NCBI GenBank assembly: GCA_017510065.1
Contig: JAFWOB010000114.1
Span: forward strand, 19,953-83,952
From: Parasporobacterium sp.
GTDB lineage: Bacteria; Bacillota; Clostridia; Lachnospirales; Lachnospiraceae
Reading direction: 5' to 3'
Length of the DNA stretch: 64,000 bases
Positions within the stretch are counted from its first letter, which is position 1. Each line of letters opens with the position of its first letter. The position numbers and the translations under genes are program-made. This document shows, piece by piece, positions 42,516 through 50,936 of this stretch. Under the pieces are notes generated by a model. That model did not search any database. It saw nothing but the letters and a program-made list of their open reading frames with translations, and was not told the origin of the DNA.

Positions 42516-43466
42516 ATGAAAGGTTGGGAATTTACTGGTACACATCAGCCTCTTAAGATCGTAGAAAAGCCGGATCCGAAGGCGAAACCGGGATATGTTG
42601 TTCTGAAGACACTGGCAGGGGGCCTTTGTCATTCAGATGTCAGTGCCCTGGACATCGAGTCCTGGATGGGAAGCTTCAACGTTCCGGTTATCATGGGACA
42701 TGAGGTGTGCGGCGAGATCGTTGAGATCGGCGAAGGCGTAGAAGGATATGCGGTTGGTGATATCGTTGCTGTATGCCCGCTGTATGCGAAAGACGGAACA
42801 ACCCCCGGATATACCCGTGACGGCGGATACGGAACCATGACGACAGCTCCGGTGGAACAGCTGGTCAAGGTGCCGGAAGGACTTGCTCCGGCAAAAGCTG
42901 CAGCTGCAACGGATGCAGGCGCAACTTCCTATCATGCTGTTTGTACAGTAGGTGGTGTAGGTGCCGGAACGAAGGTCGGTATCATCGGCGTCGGCGGACT
43001 CGGACAGTTTGCTGTGCGTATTGCCGTCCTGAAGGGAGCGGAAGTTTACGTGGCAACAAGAAAGCCATCCGCACAGGAACGCGCTCTCAGCCTCGGCGCA
43101 AAAGAGGTTAAGCCCAGCATTACTGATTTTGCAGATAAAAACCTGGATGTGATCATCGATTTCGCAGGAGCTGGCAAAACCACCGCAGACGCACTCAATA
43201 CAGTAAAACAGTACGGCAAGGTTGTACTGGTCGGTATGGCAAGCGACAAATCCGAGATCTATACATACTCCATGATCTTCAAGGAACTGACATTTATGGG
43301 ATCCCAGGGCAGTACAACAGAAGACCTCAGAGGATGTCTTGAACTCCTTGCAAGCGGAGAGCTTGATCCGAAGATCAATATCTGCACGTTTGATGAGATC
43401 GGAGAGGGAATCGACAGACTGCGCAGAGGCGAGATCGATGGACGACTTGTCTGCCTGTATGATTGA
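42516..43466 (+). CDS. Zinc-type alcohol dehydrogenase lacking the structural-zinc lobe
   Basis: 316 residues of the medium-chain dehydrogenase family. Catalytic-zinc ligands are present: Cys in GGLCHSDVS and the His-Glu pair in IMGHEVCGEI; the NAD(P) loop is GIIGVGGLGQFA. Between DIVAVCPLYA and DGGYGTM, the usual lobe with four zinc-binding cysteines is missing, which explains the short length (family norm about 340). AAAGGAGA precedes ATG 42516. The CobW-like gene downstream overlaps its end. Substrate unknown. Confidence 0.87.
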   Translation: MKGWEFTGTHQPLKIVEKPDPKAKPGYVVLKTLAGGLCHSDVSALDIESWMGSFNVPVIMGHEVCGEIVEIGEGVEGYAVGDIVAVCPLYAKDGTTPGYTRDGGYGTMTTAPVEQLVKVPEGLAPAKAAAATDAGATSYHAVCTVGGVGAGTKVGIIGVGGLGQFAVRIAVLKGAEVYVATRKPSAQERALSLGAKEVKPSITDFADKNLDVIIDFAGAGKTTADALNTVKQYGKVVLVGMASDKSEIYTYSMIFKELTFMGSQGSTTEDLRGCLELLASGELDPKINICTFDEIGEGIDRLRRGEIDGRLVCLYD

Positions 43467-44454
43467 TACCCGTATCGTATACGGCTTTCCCGGAGGGGGA
43501 AAAACCCATTATATAAGAGACTGTATCAGAAATGATTATTTTCACAAATACGGCTTTACATTGATCCTTTGCTTTGAGCGGGGAGAAGAAGAGTATGATG
43601 CAGAGGAACTCCGGGAGAAAAAAGCTTTCGCGGCATATTATGAAGACGGTACAGAGATAGGGGCATTCTGCATAGAACAGATCAGGATCCATCATCCTGA
43701 CCGGATCTACGTGGAGATGAATGCAAAACTTCCGGATCTGAGAAGGGAATTTCCCGAGTCGATGAATGTGACATCTGCGGTGACGTGGATCGACTGGACG
43801 GCTCTGGAGTCTCATTTTGCAAATGACAGACAGATGATCAGTCAGATGGTTTCGGAATCTCTGCAGATCACATTTCGGAACTGTCCGTCCAAAGATCTTC
43901 TGGCACCTTACGGACAGGACTTTCAATTGATGAACCACAGGGCTTCCTATCTCAGGGAAGATCCGATGGGATATCACGAGAGAGCATTTGACCTGTTTGT
44001 CCCTTATTCACTGGATGAGGAAAAGATCACGATCCGTGCCGGAGATTACCTGGTATTCTGGCTTGATGCAGCAGAGCATCCGGAGCATTATGAGGATAAG
44101 CTGATCTGTTTTGCCGATCCACTGGAACTAAGGCATGTTTCAGATGACAGCAAATGGTCGGCAGGACGGGTCGTTATGACCTGCTGTATGGCGGATCTTC
44201 AGTTCATGTCCTTTGAACTGACAGACACAGGGCAGAAGGATCTTTCCGGCGGATGGATCACGATGGAAGCTCTTGGGAGACTGGCAAAGGATGAATACGG
44301 CAGAAAAATCCTGAAACTGGATCCAAAGCAGTTATCATCGGCAGCGGCTCCTAAGCGTGATCTGATCCTTCAGACAAAACGACTGAGAAGACCTGATCCG
44401 TCTCTGTCCATGACGATGTTCCGGCAGATGAGCGCAGCTCATAAGACAAATTAA
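43438..44454 (+). CDS. CobW/G3E-like P-loop NTPase, possible metallochaperone
   Basis: About 338 residues. IVYGFPGGGKTHYIRDCI is a Walker A loop like the GFLGxGKT of the G3E family. LILCFERGEEEYD and VTWIDWTALESHF follow where G3E proteins have their N-E-x-G and D-x-x switch segments, and a separate C-terminal domain begins near residue 200. No CxCC-type metal motif was found, so assignment is moderate. Start: AGAGG lies 7 bases before ATG 43438, while ATG 43459 also overlaps the dehydrogenase end. Translation appears coupled to the zinc dehydrogenase, which could make it a partner for metal loading (inference). Confidence 0.6.
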   Translation: MDDLSACMIDTRIVYGFPGGGKTHYIRDCIRNDYFHKYGFTLILCFERGEEEYDAEELREKKAFAAYYEDGTEIGAFCIEQIRIHHPDRIYVEMNAKLPDLRREFPESMNVTSAVTWIDWTALESHFANDRQMISQMVSESLQITFRNCPSKDLLAPYGQDFQLMNHRASYLREDPMGYHERAFDLFVPYSLDEEKITIRAGDYLVFWLDAAEHPEHYEDKLICFADPLELRHVSDDSKWSAGRVVMTCCMADLQFMSFELTDTGQKDLSGGWITMEALGRLAKDEYGRKILKLDPKQLSSAAAPKRDLILQTKRLRRPDPSLSMTMFRQMSAAHKTN

Positions 44455-44480
44455 CAGGAGGGGATTTTTCCCCTCCTGTT
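44453..44480 (+). terminator. Hairpin terminator after CobW-like gene
   Basis: AACAGGAGGGG (44453-44463) and CCCCTCCTGTT (44470-44480) form a perfect 11-bp stem with an ATTTTT loop. The T-tract after it is weak, so termination may be partial; it starts at the gene's stop codon. Confidence 0.7.
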
Positions 44481-44517
44481 GCGTTTCTGTTGACATTCAT
44501 CTTTTATAAGAGAGTGT

Positions 44518-44832
44518 ATCCTCCTCAAATCCGGCAGATGGCCAAAACAAGAAGGGTACACCCTCCTCAAATCCGGCAGATGGCCAAAACAAGAAGGGTA
44601 CACCCTCCTCAAATCCGGCAGATGGCCAAAACAAGAAGGGCTCACCCTCCTCAAATCCGGCAGATGGCCAAAACAAGAAGGGCTCACCCTCCTCAAAATC
44701 GGCATATATCCAAAATAAGAAGGGTACACCCTCCTTAAATCCGGCAGATGGCCAAAACAAGAAGGGTACACCCTCCTCAAATCCGGCAGATGGCCAAAAC
44801 AAGAAGGGCTCACCCTCCTCAAATCCGGCAGG
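44518..44832. repeat. Tandem array 2, exact 42-bp period, seven full units plus a partial
   Basis: The string CTCCTC that opens each unit occurs at 44521, 44563, 44605, 44647, 44689, 44731 (CTCCTT), 44773 and 44815, always 42 bp apart. Each unit has a linker starting CTCAAATCCGGCAGATGGC and ending AACAAGAA, then an imperfect palindrome AGGGTACACCCT or AGGGCTCACCCT. The fifth unit is the most diverged. The array fills the gap between two convergent genes. Because 42 is a multiple of three, long repetitive frames stay open, but none has a ribosome binding site and all are considered non-coding. Confidence 0.95.
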
Positions 44833-44856
44833 CCACGGAAGTGTCAGAAGATCGGA

Positions 44857-45786
44857 TCATCCGATCACGGCCAGCAGGACAAATCCGAGAATGGAAACCA
44901 GTGTACAGATCGATAATACCGATGAAACGTAGGTACGCTGATCAGCATCATCCGCAAATACAGGAAGTACGAACGGCGGAGGAAGCAGGAACATGACGAT
45001 AACGGCAGCCGTCAGGTCGGTTTCCGGCCATAGAAGCTTTAATACTCCGATGAATGCCGCACCGAGGACGATCATGATCACCAGCCTTACCGCAACAGCA
45101 CGCAGCGTATCTTTCCAGGGAATATCTGCGAACACCAGATCATATCCGATGGTCAGGAGAATGATCATACTGGTAGGCGCGGATACAAAATCCGTACAGG
45201 CGTCAAAGATCCGGCTGACGCCGGAAGGCTCAAGTACATGATACAGTCCTGTCGCACCGATCAGGACGCCGATGATGATCGCGATGATAATAGGAGATAG
45301 CAGCATTTCCTTCAGCAGTTTCCGGCCATCTGTTTTTTCTTTGCTGTCTCTGTCCAAAAGGATCTTGTAAACCGTGAATACAAACAGGACCTGCCCCAGA
45401 TCGATAATGGCAAATTCGGCAGTCCTGGAACTTCCGTACAGCATTGTAAAAAGCGCGTATCCCAGCATCCCTGCTTCAAATCCGGTGGTCAGAAAAGGCA
45501 CAAACCGGGAATTGAGATGAAGGATCCTTTTTGCGGTTCTTCCGAGAGCCCATGCTGCCAGACAGATGGCAAACATACAGATCGGGATAATGATGTCTTT
45601 AGGAGAATAGGATGTGGATGCGAACGCGCTAAGCAGTACTGCCGGCAGAGTGATATTGACGACAATGCTTTTCAGGGCATTGATCCCGCTCCTGTCAAGC
45701 AGATGTCTGCGCCGCAGGATCACGCCGATCGCCAGTACGATCACTACAGGTAATATCGTTTGAAGTATTTCCATGCCTCTGCTCAT
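44857..45786 (-). CDS. AEC (auxin efflux carrier) family transporter
   Basis: About 309 residues with ten hydrophobic segments. ILQTILPVVIVLAIGVILRR is the usual N-terminus of the AEC family, with NITLPAVLLSAFAS as the first-half crossover and PTSMIILLTIGYDL in the second half. Members export or import organic acids such as malate. On the minus strand AAGAGG lies 6 bases before ATG 45786; an upstream in-frame start near 45876 would add 30 polar residues. It converges on the 42-bp repeat array. Confidence 0.88.
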   Translation of the reverse strand: MSRGMEILQTILPVVIVLAIGVILRRRHLLDRSGINALKSIVVNITLPAVLLSAFASTSYSPKDIIIPICMFAICLAAWALGRTAKRILHLNSRFVPFLTTGFEAGMLGYALFTMLYGSSRTAEFAIIDLGQVLFVFTVYKILLDRDSKEKTDGRKLLKEMLLSPIIIAIIIGVLIGATGLYHVLEPSGVSRIFDACTDFVSAPTSMIILLTIGYDLVFADIPWKDTLRAVAVRLVIMIVLGAAFIGVLKLLWPETDLTAAVIVMFLLPPPFVLPVFADDADQRTYVSSVLSICTLVSILGFVLLAVIG

Positions 45787-45963
45787 TTTCAACCTCTTCT
45801 TTGACAGCCCATAAATTGCGGCAGTATACTTTTGCAGATATCGCTTGCAATCTGTTATATGAAAGTGTAAAAACAAAAACAGAAGATGTCAATAAAGAAC
45901 TTCTTGCCGAATGGGACGCCCATTGGTAAACTGTTTGCAAAGACAAAAAGGAGGGAGCAAATC

Positions 45964-46260
45964 ATGACGATCACCAAGAAGCAGAATGGAACCACTCTGG
46001 AAATAGCCCTGGATGGCCGTCTGGACACCACGACATCTCCCGAACTGGAGAAGGAGCTGGATGGCGTACTGGATGGCGTGGAAGAACTGATCATGGATTT
46101 CAGCAACCTGGAATATATTTCTTCCGCCGGTCTGCGTGTCCTGCTGTCCGTTCACAAGGCGCTGCACAACAAGGGCAGAATGAAAGTTGTCAATCCCAAT
46201 GAAATCGTTCGGGAAGTCTTTGAAGTAACAGGCTTCGATAACATCCTGACCATTGAATAA
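45964..46260 (+). CDS. STAS-domain anti-sigma factor antagonist (SpoIIAA/RsbV-like)
   Basis: 98 residues from ATG 45964, which follows AAAGGAGGGAGC; an in-frame ATG at 45886 is without a site. TLEIALDGRLDTTTSPELE and MDFSNLEYISSAGLRVLL are the STAS fold, with the phosphorylatable Ser of D-x-S-x-x-x-I-S-S-x-G-L-R retained. Such proteins bind and neutralise a partner anti-sigma kinase. The following gene, 21 bp on, encodes a plausible partner. No sigma factor gene is adjacent. Confidence 0.9.
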   Translation: MTITKKQNGTTLEIALDGRLDTTTSPELEKELDGVLDGVEELIMDFSNLEYISSAGLRVLLSVHKALHNKGRMKVVNPNEIVREVFEVTGFDNILTIE

Positions 46261-46281
46261 AGACGAGGAGGGCATGCTAAG

Positions 46282-46815
46282 ATGAAATCAGATACGATCA
46301 AGATCGACAGCAAAGGAAACGGATTCGCAGATGCCATTATGGAAACACAGAAAGCCGCACAGTTTCGTGGTCTGAATCACAAAGACAGCGTACAGCTGCA
46401 GCTGCTCACCGAAGAAATGCTGAGCCTGGCCCGCAGTGTGACGGGGGAAATGGAAGCTTCTTTCTGGCTGGAAAGTGAGGGAAAAGCATTTGACCTGTGC
46501 ATGACGACGACGACAGTAATGGATCAGGAAAAACGTTATCAGTTGATCTCGTCCTCCACTTCCAGAAAAAATGAAGCGGCAAACAGCTTCCTGGGAAAAC
46601 TGAGGGATGCTTTTGAGCAGGCTATGCTGGCAGAAGCAGAGTCCATGAATGAGGTGCCGGACGATGCGATCAATGATGTATATAATCGTTTCATAGATGA
46701 AACGGAATGGGATCAGTATGAACAGTCAATCCTCAGTCGTCTGGCTGACAATGTAAAAATAGCTATCAAAGGAAAAACGGTCAAAATGACTGTAAGCAAA
46801 CAGTTTGCCGAATAG
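46282..46815 (+). CDS. Degenerate GHKL/RsbW-like partner of STAS protein
   Basis: 177 residues. The segment LQLLTEEMLSLARSVTG resembles the N-box helix of GHKL kinases (E-x-x-x-N in SpoIIAB/RsbW), but the Asn is replaced and no G1/G2 glycine boxes are clear. The remaining sequence is mostly charged helix. GAGGAGGG precedes ATG 46282. Gene order antagonist-then-kinase, as in spoIIA and rsb operons, suggests it binds the STAS protein. Kinase activity is doubtful from sequence. A perfect 11-bp hairpin spans its stop codon. Confidence 0.55.
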   Translation: MKSDTIKIDSKGNGFADAIMETQKAAQFRGLNHKDSVQLQLLTEEMLSLARSVTGEMEASFWLESEGKAFDLCMTTTTVMDQEKRYQLISSSTSRKNEAANSFLGKLRDAFEQAMLAEAESMNEVPDDAINDVYNRFIDETEWDQYEQSILSRLADNVKIAIKGKTVKMTVSKQFAE

Positions 46816-46826
46816 GGCAAACTGTT
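46799..46826 (+). terminator. Perfect 11-bp hairpin across the stop codon of the RsbW-like gene
   Basis: AACAGTTTGCC (46799-46809) and GGCAAACTGTT (46816-46826) pair exactly, with the stop codon in the 6-nt loop. No clear T-run follows, so termination may be weak. Confidence 0.6.
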
Positions 46827-46981
46827 ACTTTATCGGTGTAAAGTACGAAATTGTGTACAAGCATATTGTGAAAAGTTTGTCAGTATTACACAGTAGTGTA
46901 TTGTAAACGGATTATATATAATGAAGCCGGTAGTATCTGGGGAAAGGTTCCCCGGGAGTATATTTTAGAGGAGGTTGAAAG

Positions 46982-48097
46982 ATGAAAAAACTACTTACTA
47001 TTGTTTTGGCAGTTGTAATGATCTTCTCACTGTCCAGCGTTGTATTTGCAGGAGAAGCAGCTGACGGCGAAACAAAGACCGTTGGTATCGCAATGCCTAC
47101 AAACTCACTTGAGCGTTGGAACCGTGACGGCCAGTATCTGAAAGAGCAGTTTGAAGCTGCTGGTTTCCAGGCAAGCCTCAAATTCTCTGACAATGATATC
47201 ACTCAGCAGAACAATGATATCCAGACCATGATCGCTGACGGCGTTGATGTTCTGATCATTGCAGCTATTGATGGTGATTCCCTGACCCAGACATTGGAAG
47301 AAGCAAAGGAAAAAGGCATTCCGGTTATCGCTTATGACCGTCTGATCATGAACACGGATGCAGTTGCTTACTATGTATCCTTCGATAACTACACCGTTGG
47401 TGTCCTTCAGGGAACTTTCGTAAAAGAAGCGCTGGATCTTGACAATGCAGAAGGTCCGTTCACCATTGAGTTCACAGCCGGTGATCCTGCCGACAATAAT
47501 GCTGGTTATTTCTTCAACGGTGCATTCGATACTCTGAAACCGTACATCGATGAAGGCAAGCTGATCATTCCGTCCGGAAAGACTACTTTCGAGCAGGTTG
47601 CTACCTTATCCTGGTCTACTGAAACAGCTATGGAAAACTTCCAGAATACACTGGCTTCCTACTATTCAGATGGAACCATCCTGGATGTTGCTCTTTGCTC
47701 CAATGACTCCACCGCACTTGGCGTAGCACAGGCTATCACGACTGACTATGCAGGCGGCAATACTCCGATCGTTACCGGACAGGACGGCGATATTGCTAAC
47801 CTTGAAAATATCGTCAATGGCATTCAGACCATGACCGTTTACAAGAATGTATCTGATGAAGCAGGCGTTTCCTTTATCGTTGCACAGAAGCTCCTTGCAG
47901 GTGAGACTCCGGGTGAAGAACTTCTTGCAGAACTGGGCGTTGAAGCAGCATTTGATACCGAGTCCTATAACAATAACGTAGGTATTGTTCCGTCATACCT
48001 GCTTGTTCCGTGGACAGTTACCAAAGACAATCTGAATGATCTGGTAGATACCGGTCTTTATGCTTGGAATGGAGATTATCTGGTTGCTGCAAACTAA
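46982..48097 (+). CDS. chvE: Multiple-sugar solute-binding protein, ChvE-like
   Basis: 371 residues. Sec signal ending VVFA, no lipobox. VGIAMPTNSLERWNRDGQYL, the N-terminal strand and helix of ChvE/XylF-type pentose/hexose-binding proteins, is followed by IIAAIDGDSLTQTLEEA, VSFDNYTVGVLQG and VTGQDGDIANLENIV. It presents sugars such as xylose, arabinose, galactose or glucose to the GguA/GguB importer encoded next. GAGGAGGTTGAAAG precedes ATG. A TATAAT at 46917-46922 is a probable -10 element. Confidence 0.9.
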   Translation: MKKLLTIVLAVVMIFSLSSVVFAGEAADGETKTVGIAMPTNSLERWNRDGQYLKEQFEAAGFQASLKFSDNDITQQNNDIQTMIADGVDVLIIAAIDGDSLTQTLEEAKEKGIPVIAYDRLIMNTDAVAYYVSFDNYTVGVLQGTFVKEALDLDNAEGPFTIEFTAGDPADNNAGYFFNGAFDTLKPYIDEGKLIIPSGKTTFEQVATLSWSTETAMENFQNTLASYYSDGTILDVALCSNDSTALGVAQAITTDYAGGNTPIVTGQDGDIANLENIVNGIQTMTVYKNVSDEAGVSFIVAQKLLAGETPGEELLAELGVEAAFDTESYNNNVGIVPSYLLVPWTVTKDNLNDLVDTGLYAWNGDYLVAAN

Positions 48098-48144
48098 TGG
48101 TCAGCTGATCGAATAATCGATATTCATTAATAAAGAACTATTGC

Positions 48145-48176
48145 ATGGGGACGAAGAGCATCTCTTTCGTCCCCAT
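48145..48176 (+). other. Hairpin between binding-protein and ATPase genes
   Basis: ATGGGGACGAA (48145-48155) pairs exactly with TTCGTCCCCAT (48166-48176), with an inner GAG/CTC helix. It is followed by TTGCTTT, a weak T-tract, so it may be a partial terminator or mRNA stabiliser. Confidence 0.75.
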
Positions 48177-48219
48177 TTGCTTTATTCGTCTGAAAAAACG
48201 AAGACGGGAGGTATTGGTT

Positions 48220-49767
48220 TTGGGTGAAAAAATACTGGAGATGAAAAGCATCACCAAAGAATTTCCTGGTGTTAAAGCACTCGACAATGTTAATCTGGAA
48301 GTGGAACGCGGCGAAATCCATGCACTCGTCGGAGAAAACGGAGCAGGAAAATCCACTCTGATGAACGTTCTGAGCGGTGAGTACCCGTATGGTTCCTATG
48401 AAGGCGAGATCCAATATAAAGGGGAACAGTGTAAGTTTAAGACTCTGCATGACTCAGAAGCCAAAGGGATCGTTATCATTCATCAGGAACTGGCATTGAT
48501 ACCGGAGCTTTCCATTGGGGAAAATATGTTCCTGGGAAATGAGAGAAAAGGAAAATTCGGAATCGACTGGGACCGCACCTATAACAATGCGGAAGAGCAT
48601 ATGCAGCAGGTCGGGCTGAAGGAAGATGCCAAGACCCTGATCAAGGATATCGGTACCGGCAAACAGCAGCTGGTGGAAATCGCAAAAGCACTCTCCAAGA
48701 ATGTTGAGCTGCTGATCCTTGATGAGCCGACTTCGTCTCTGAATGAAGAAGATTCCAGGATGCTTCTTGATCTTCTGCTGGATTTCAAGAAGAAGGGATT
48801 AACATCGATCATCATTTCTCACAAACTGAATGAGATCTCTTATGTTGCGGACAAGATCACGATACTGAGAGACGGGTCGACCATCGAAACCATTGATAAT
48901 TCTGCAAGGAATATTGATGAAGCCAGGATCATCCGCGGAATGGTAGGACGTGAACTGTCTGACCGGTATCCGTCCCGGGAACATCATATTCAGAATGAGA
49001 TAGGAATGGAAGTGAGAAACTGGTCTGTCCATCATCCGATCTATCAGGATAAGCTGGTGGTCAAGGATGTTTCTTTTAATGTGCATAAAGGTGAGATCGT
49101 AGGCTTTTCAGGTCTCCAGGGAGCCGGCCGTACAGAACTTGCCATGTCTATCTTCGGACGGTCCTATGGTACAGGAATATCCGGAGAACTGGAGATCAAC
49201 GGAAAAAAATGTAATCTTAGAACAGCCAAAGATGCAATCAGGGCAGGGCTGGCATATGTAACAGAAGACCGGAAAGGAAACGGACTGGTCCTTCCGGAGA
49301 GCATCGCTGTCAACACGACTATGGCACGTCTGGAGAAGGTCTGCCATGGCGGGATCATTGATGTGGATAAGGAAAACAAGGCGGCAGAAGAATATAAGGA
49401 AAGACTCCGGACGAAAACACCATCTGTGCGCCAGGCTGTTGGCAATCTGTCCGGCGGCAATCAGCAGAAGGTGCTGCTTTCCAAATGGATGTTTGCCGAT
49501 CCCGATGTCCTGATCCTGGATGAGCCGACAAGAGGTATCGATGTCGGTGCAAAATATGAAATCTATTGTATTATGAATGACCTTGTTGCTTCCGGGCATT
49601 CGGTGATCATGATCTCGTCGGAAATGCCGGAACTTTTAGGTATGTGCGACCGGATCTACGTCATGAATGAGGGCAGCATGGTTGCTGAAATGTCTGCAGC
49701 AGAAGCAACACAGGAGAAGATCATGTCTGCGATCCTGATGTCAGAAAAGAAAGAAAGTGAGGGCTGA
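48220..49767 (+). CDS. gguA: Sugar ABC importer ATPase, two-domain GguA/MmsA-like
   Basis: 515 residues. TTG 48220 is preferred: GGGAGG lies 8 bases upstream and it yields the family start [20 protein letters not shown]; earlier in-frame starts run through the hairpin. First ATPase domain: Walker [10 protein letters not shown], signature [14 protein letters not shown]. Second domain: modified Walker [10 protein letters not shown], signature [14 protein letters not shown]. This is the CUT2 class, energising import of monosaccharides captured by the ChvE-like protein. Confidence 0.93.
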   Translation: MGEKILEMKSITKEFPGVKALDNVNLEVERGEIHALVGENGAGKSTLMNVLSGEYPYGSYEGEIQYKGEQCKFKTLHDSEAKGIVIIHQELALIPELSIGENMFLGNERKGKFGIDWDRTYNNAEEHMQQVGLKEDAKTLIKDIGTGKQQLVEIAKALSKNVELLILDEPTSSLNEEDSRMLLDLLLDFKKKGLTSIIISHKLNEISYVADKITILRDGSTIETIDNSARNIDEARIIRGMVGRELSDRYPSREHHIQNEIGMEVRNWSVHHPIYQDKLVVKDVSFNVHKGEIVGFSGLQGAGRTELAMSIFGRSYGTGISGELEINGKKCNLRTAKDAIRAGLAYVTEDRKGNGLVLPESIAVNTTMARLEKVCHGGIIDVDKENKAAEEYKERLRTKTPSVRQAVGNLSGGNQQKVLLSKWMFADPDVLILDEPTRGIDVGAKYEIYCIMNDLVASGHSVIMISSEMPELLGMCDRIYVMNEGSMVAEMSAAEATQEKIMSAILMSEKKESEG

Positions 49768-49773
49768 TAAAAC

Positions 49774-50931
49774 ATGCAAGTAAAGGCATTATTAAAAAAA
49801 TACACAATGGTCATCGCTCTGGTGGCAGTCTTTATCCTGTTCGCCATCCTGACCGGAGGACGTTTGTTATATCCCCAGAATCTTTCCAACCTGCTACTGC
49901 AGAACGCATATGTTCTTGTCATGGCCTGTGGTATGCTTCTGTGTATCCTGACAGGCGGTAACATCGATCTTTCCGTAGGTTCTACGGTATGTCTGGTCGG
50001 TGCGATCGCTGCACAGCTTCTGGCCGGAGGTATGGCAGCCATACCGGTCATCCTGATCGCACTTGCTATCGGTATCGTGATCGGCATCTATCAGGGGTTC
50101 TGGATCGGCTATATCCACATTCCGCCGTTTATCTGCACCTTGTCAGGTATGTTCCTGTTCCGTGGTCTTGCCCGTGTTCTGCTTCACTCCAAGACGGTTC
50201 CTATCAACAACCGGACTTTCCTGGATATTTTTGCTTCCTACATCAATATCCCGGGACTGGATGACGGTGAGGTAAAATGGTCCTGCTTTATCCTGGGCAT
50301 TATCGTTGCCGTGATCATTCTGGTGGTCACGATATCCAACCGGGCGAAGAAAGCGATCAAGGGTTACAAGCAGACTTCTGCCATTGCGCAGTTTGCAAGA
50401 GTGATCATCATTGATGTTCTGATCCTGTTATATACCTGGACGATCGCTCACTACAAAGGTATTCCGGTTATGGCGATCTGGGTTCTGGCAGTTGTATTCA
50501 TTTACACATTCATTACCTCCAAGACCGCAACGGGACGTTATTTCTACGCAGTCGGCGGTAATGAGAAAGCTACCAAGCTTTCCGGTATCGATACCAAGAA
50601 AGTTTATTTCCTGGCATATACTTCCATGTCACTGCTTGCCGGCCTGGGCGGACTTCTGATGGCAGCCCGTATCGGTTCCATCAATGGTGATACCGGTACT
50701 TCCTTCGAAATGGATGCCATCGGTTCCTGCTTCATCGGCGGTGCTTCTGCATACGGCGGATCAGGTACTGTCGGAGGCGTTATGGTCGGTGCTATCCTGC
50801 TGGGTGTTATCAACCAGGGTATGTCCATCATCGGTCTGGATAACAACTGGCAGTATATCGTCAAGGGTGCCGTACTTCTCGTAGCCGTTGTCTTTGACGT
50901 TGTATCCAACCATAAGACAGGTAAAGGCTGA
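49774..50931 (+). CDS. gguB: Sugar ABC importer permease, GguB/MmsB-like
   Basis: 385 residues, about ten hydrophobic segments. LTGGNIDLSVGSTVCL is the CUT2 permease signature, and YAVGGNEKATKLSGIDTKKV the cytoplasmic coupling loop; SCFIGGASAYGGSGTVGGV follows in the last part. It completes the ChvE-GguAB system. It begins 6 bp after the ATPase gene and ends 5 bp before a small membrane protein gene. Confidence 0.93.
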   Translation: MQVKALLKKYTMVIALVAVFILFAILTGGRLLYPQNLSNLLLQNAYVLVMACGMLLCILTGGNIDLSVGSTVCLVGAIAAQLLAGGMAAIPVILIALAIGIVIGIYQGFWIGYIHIPPFICTLSGMFLFRGLARVLLHSKTVPINNRTFLDIFASYINIPGLDDGEVKWSCFILGIIVAVIILVVTISNRAKKAIKGYKQTSAIAQFARVIIIDVLILLYTWTIAHYKGIPVMAIWVLAVVFIYTFITSKTATGRYFYAVGGNEKATKLSGIDTKKVYFLAYTSMSLLAGLGGLLMAARIGSINGDTGTSFEMDAIGSCFIGGASAYGGSGTVGGVMVGAILLGVINQGMSIIGLDNNWQYIVKGAVLLVAVVFDVVSNHKTGKG

Positions 50932-50936
50932 TACGC

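Noticed and set aside
44451-44822. Long repetitive open frames through the 42-bp array (14-residue repeats such as RRVHPPQIRQMAKT)
   Set aside because: They exist in several frames on both strands only because 42 is divisible by three; there is no ribosome binding site or family resemblance.
44518-44832. CRISPR array
   Set aside because: The whole 42-bp unit repeats; there are no unique spacers and no cas genes nearby.
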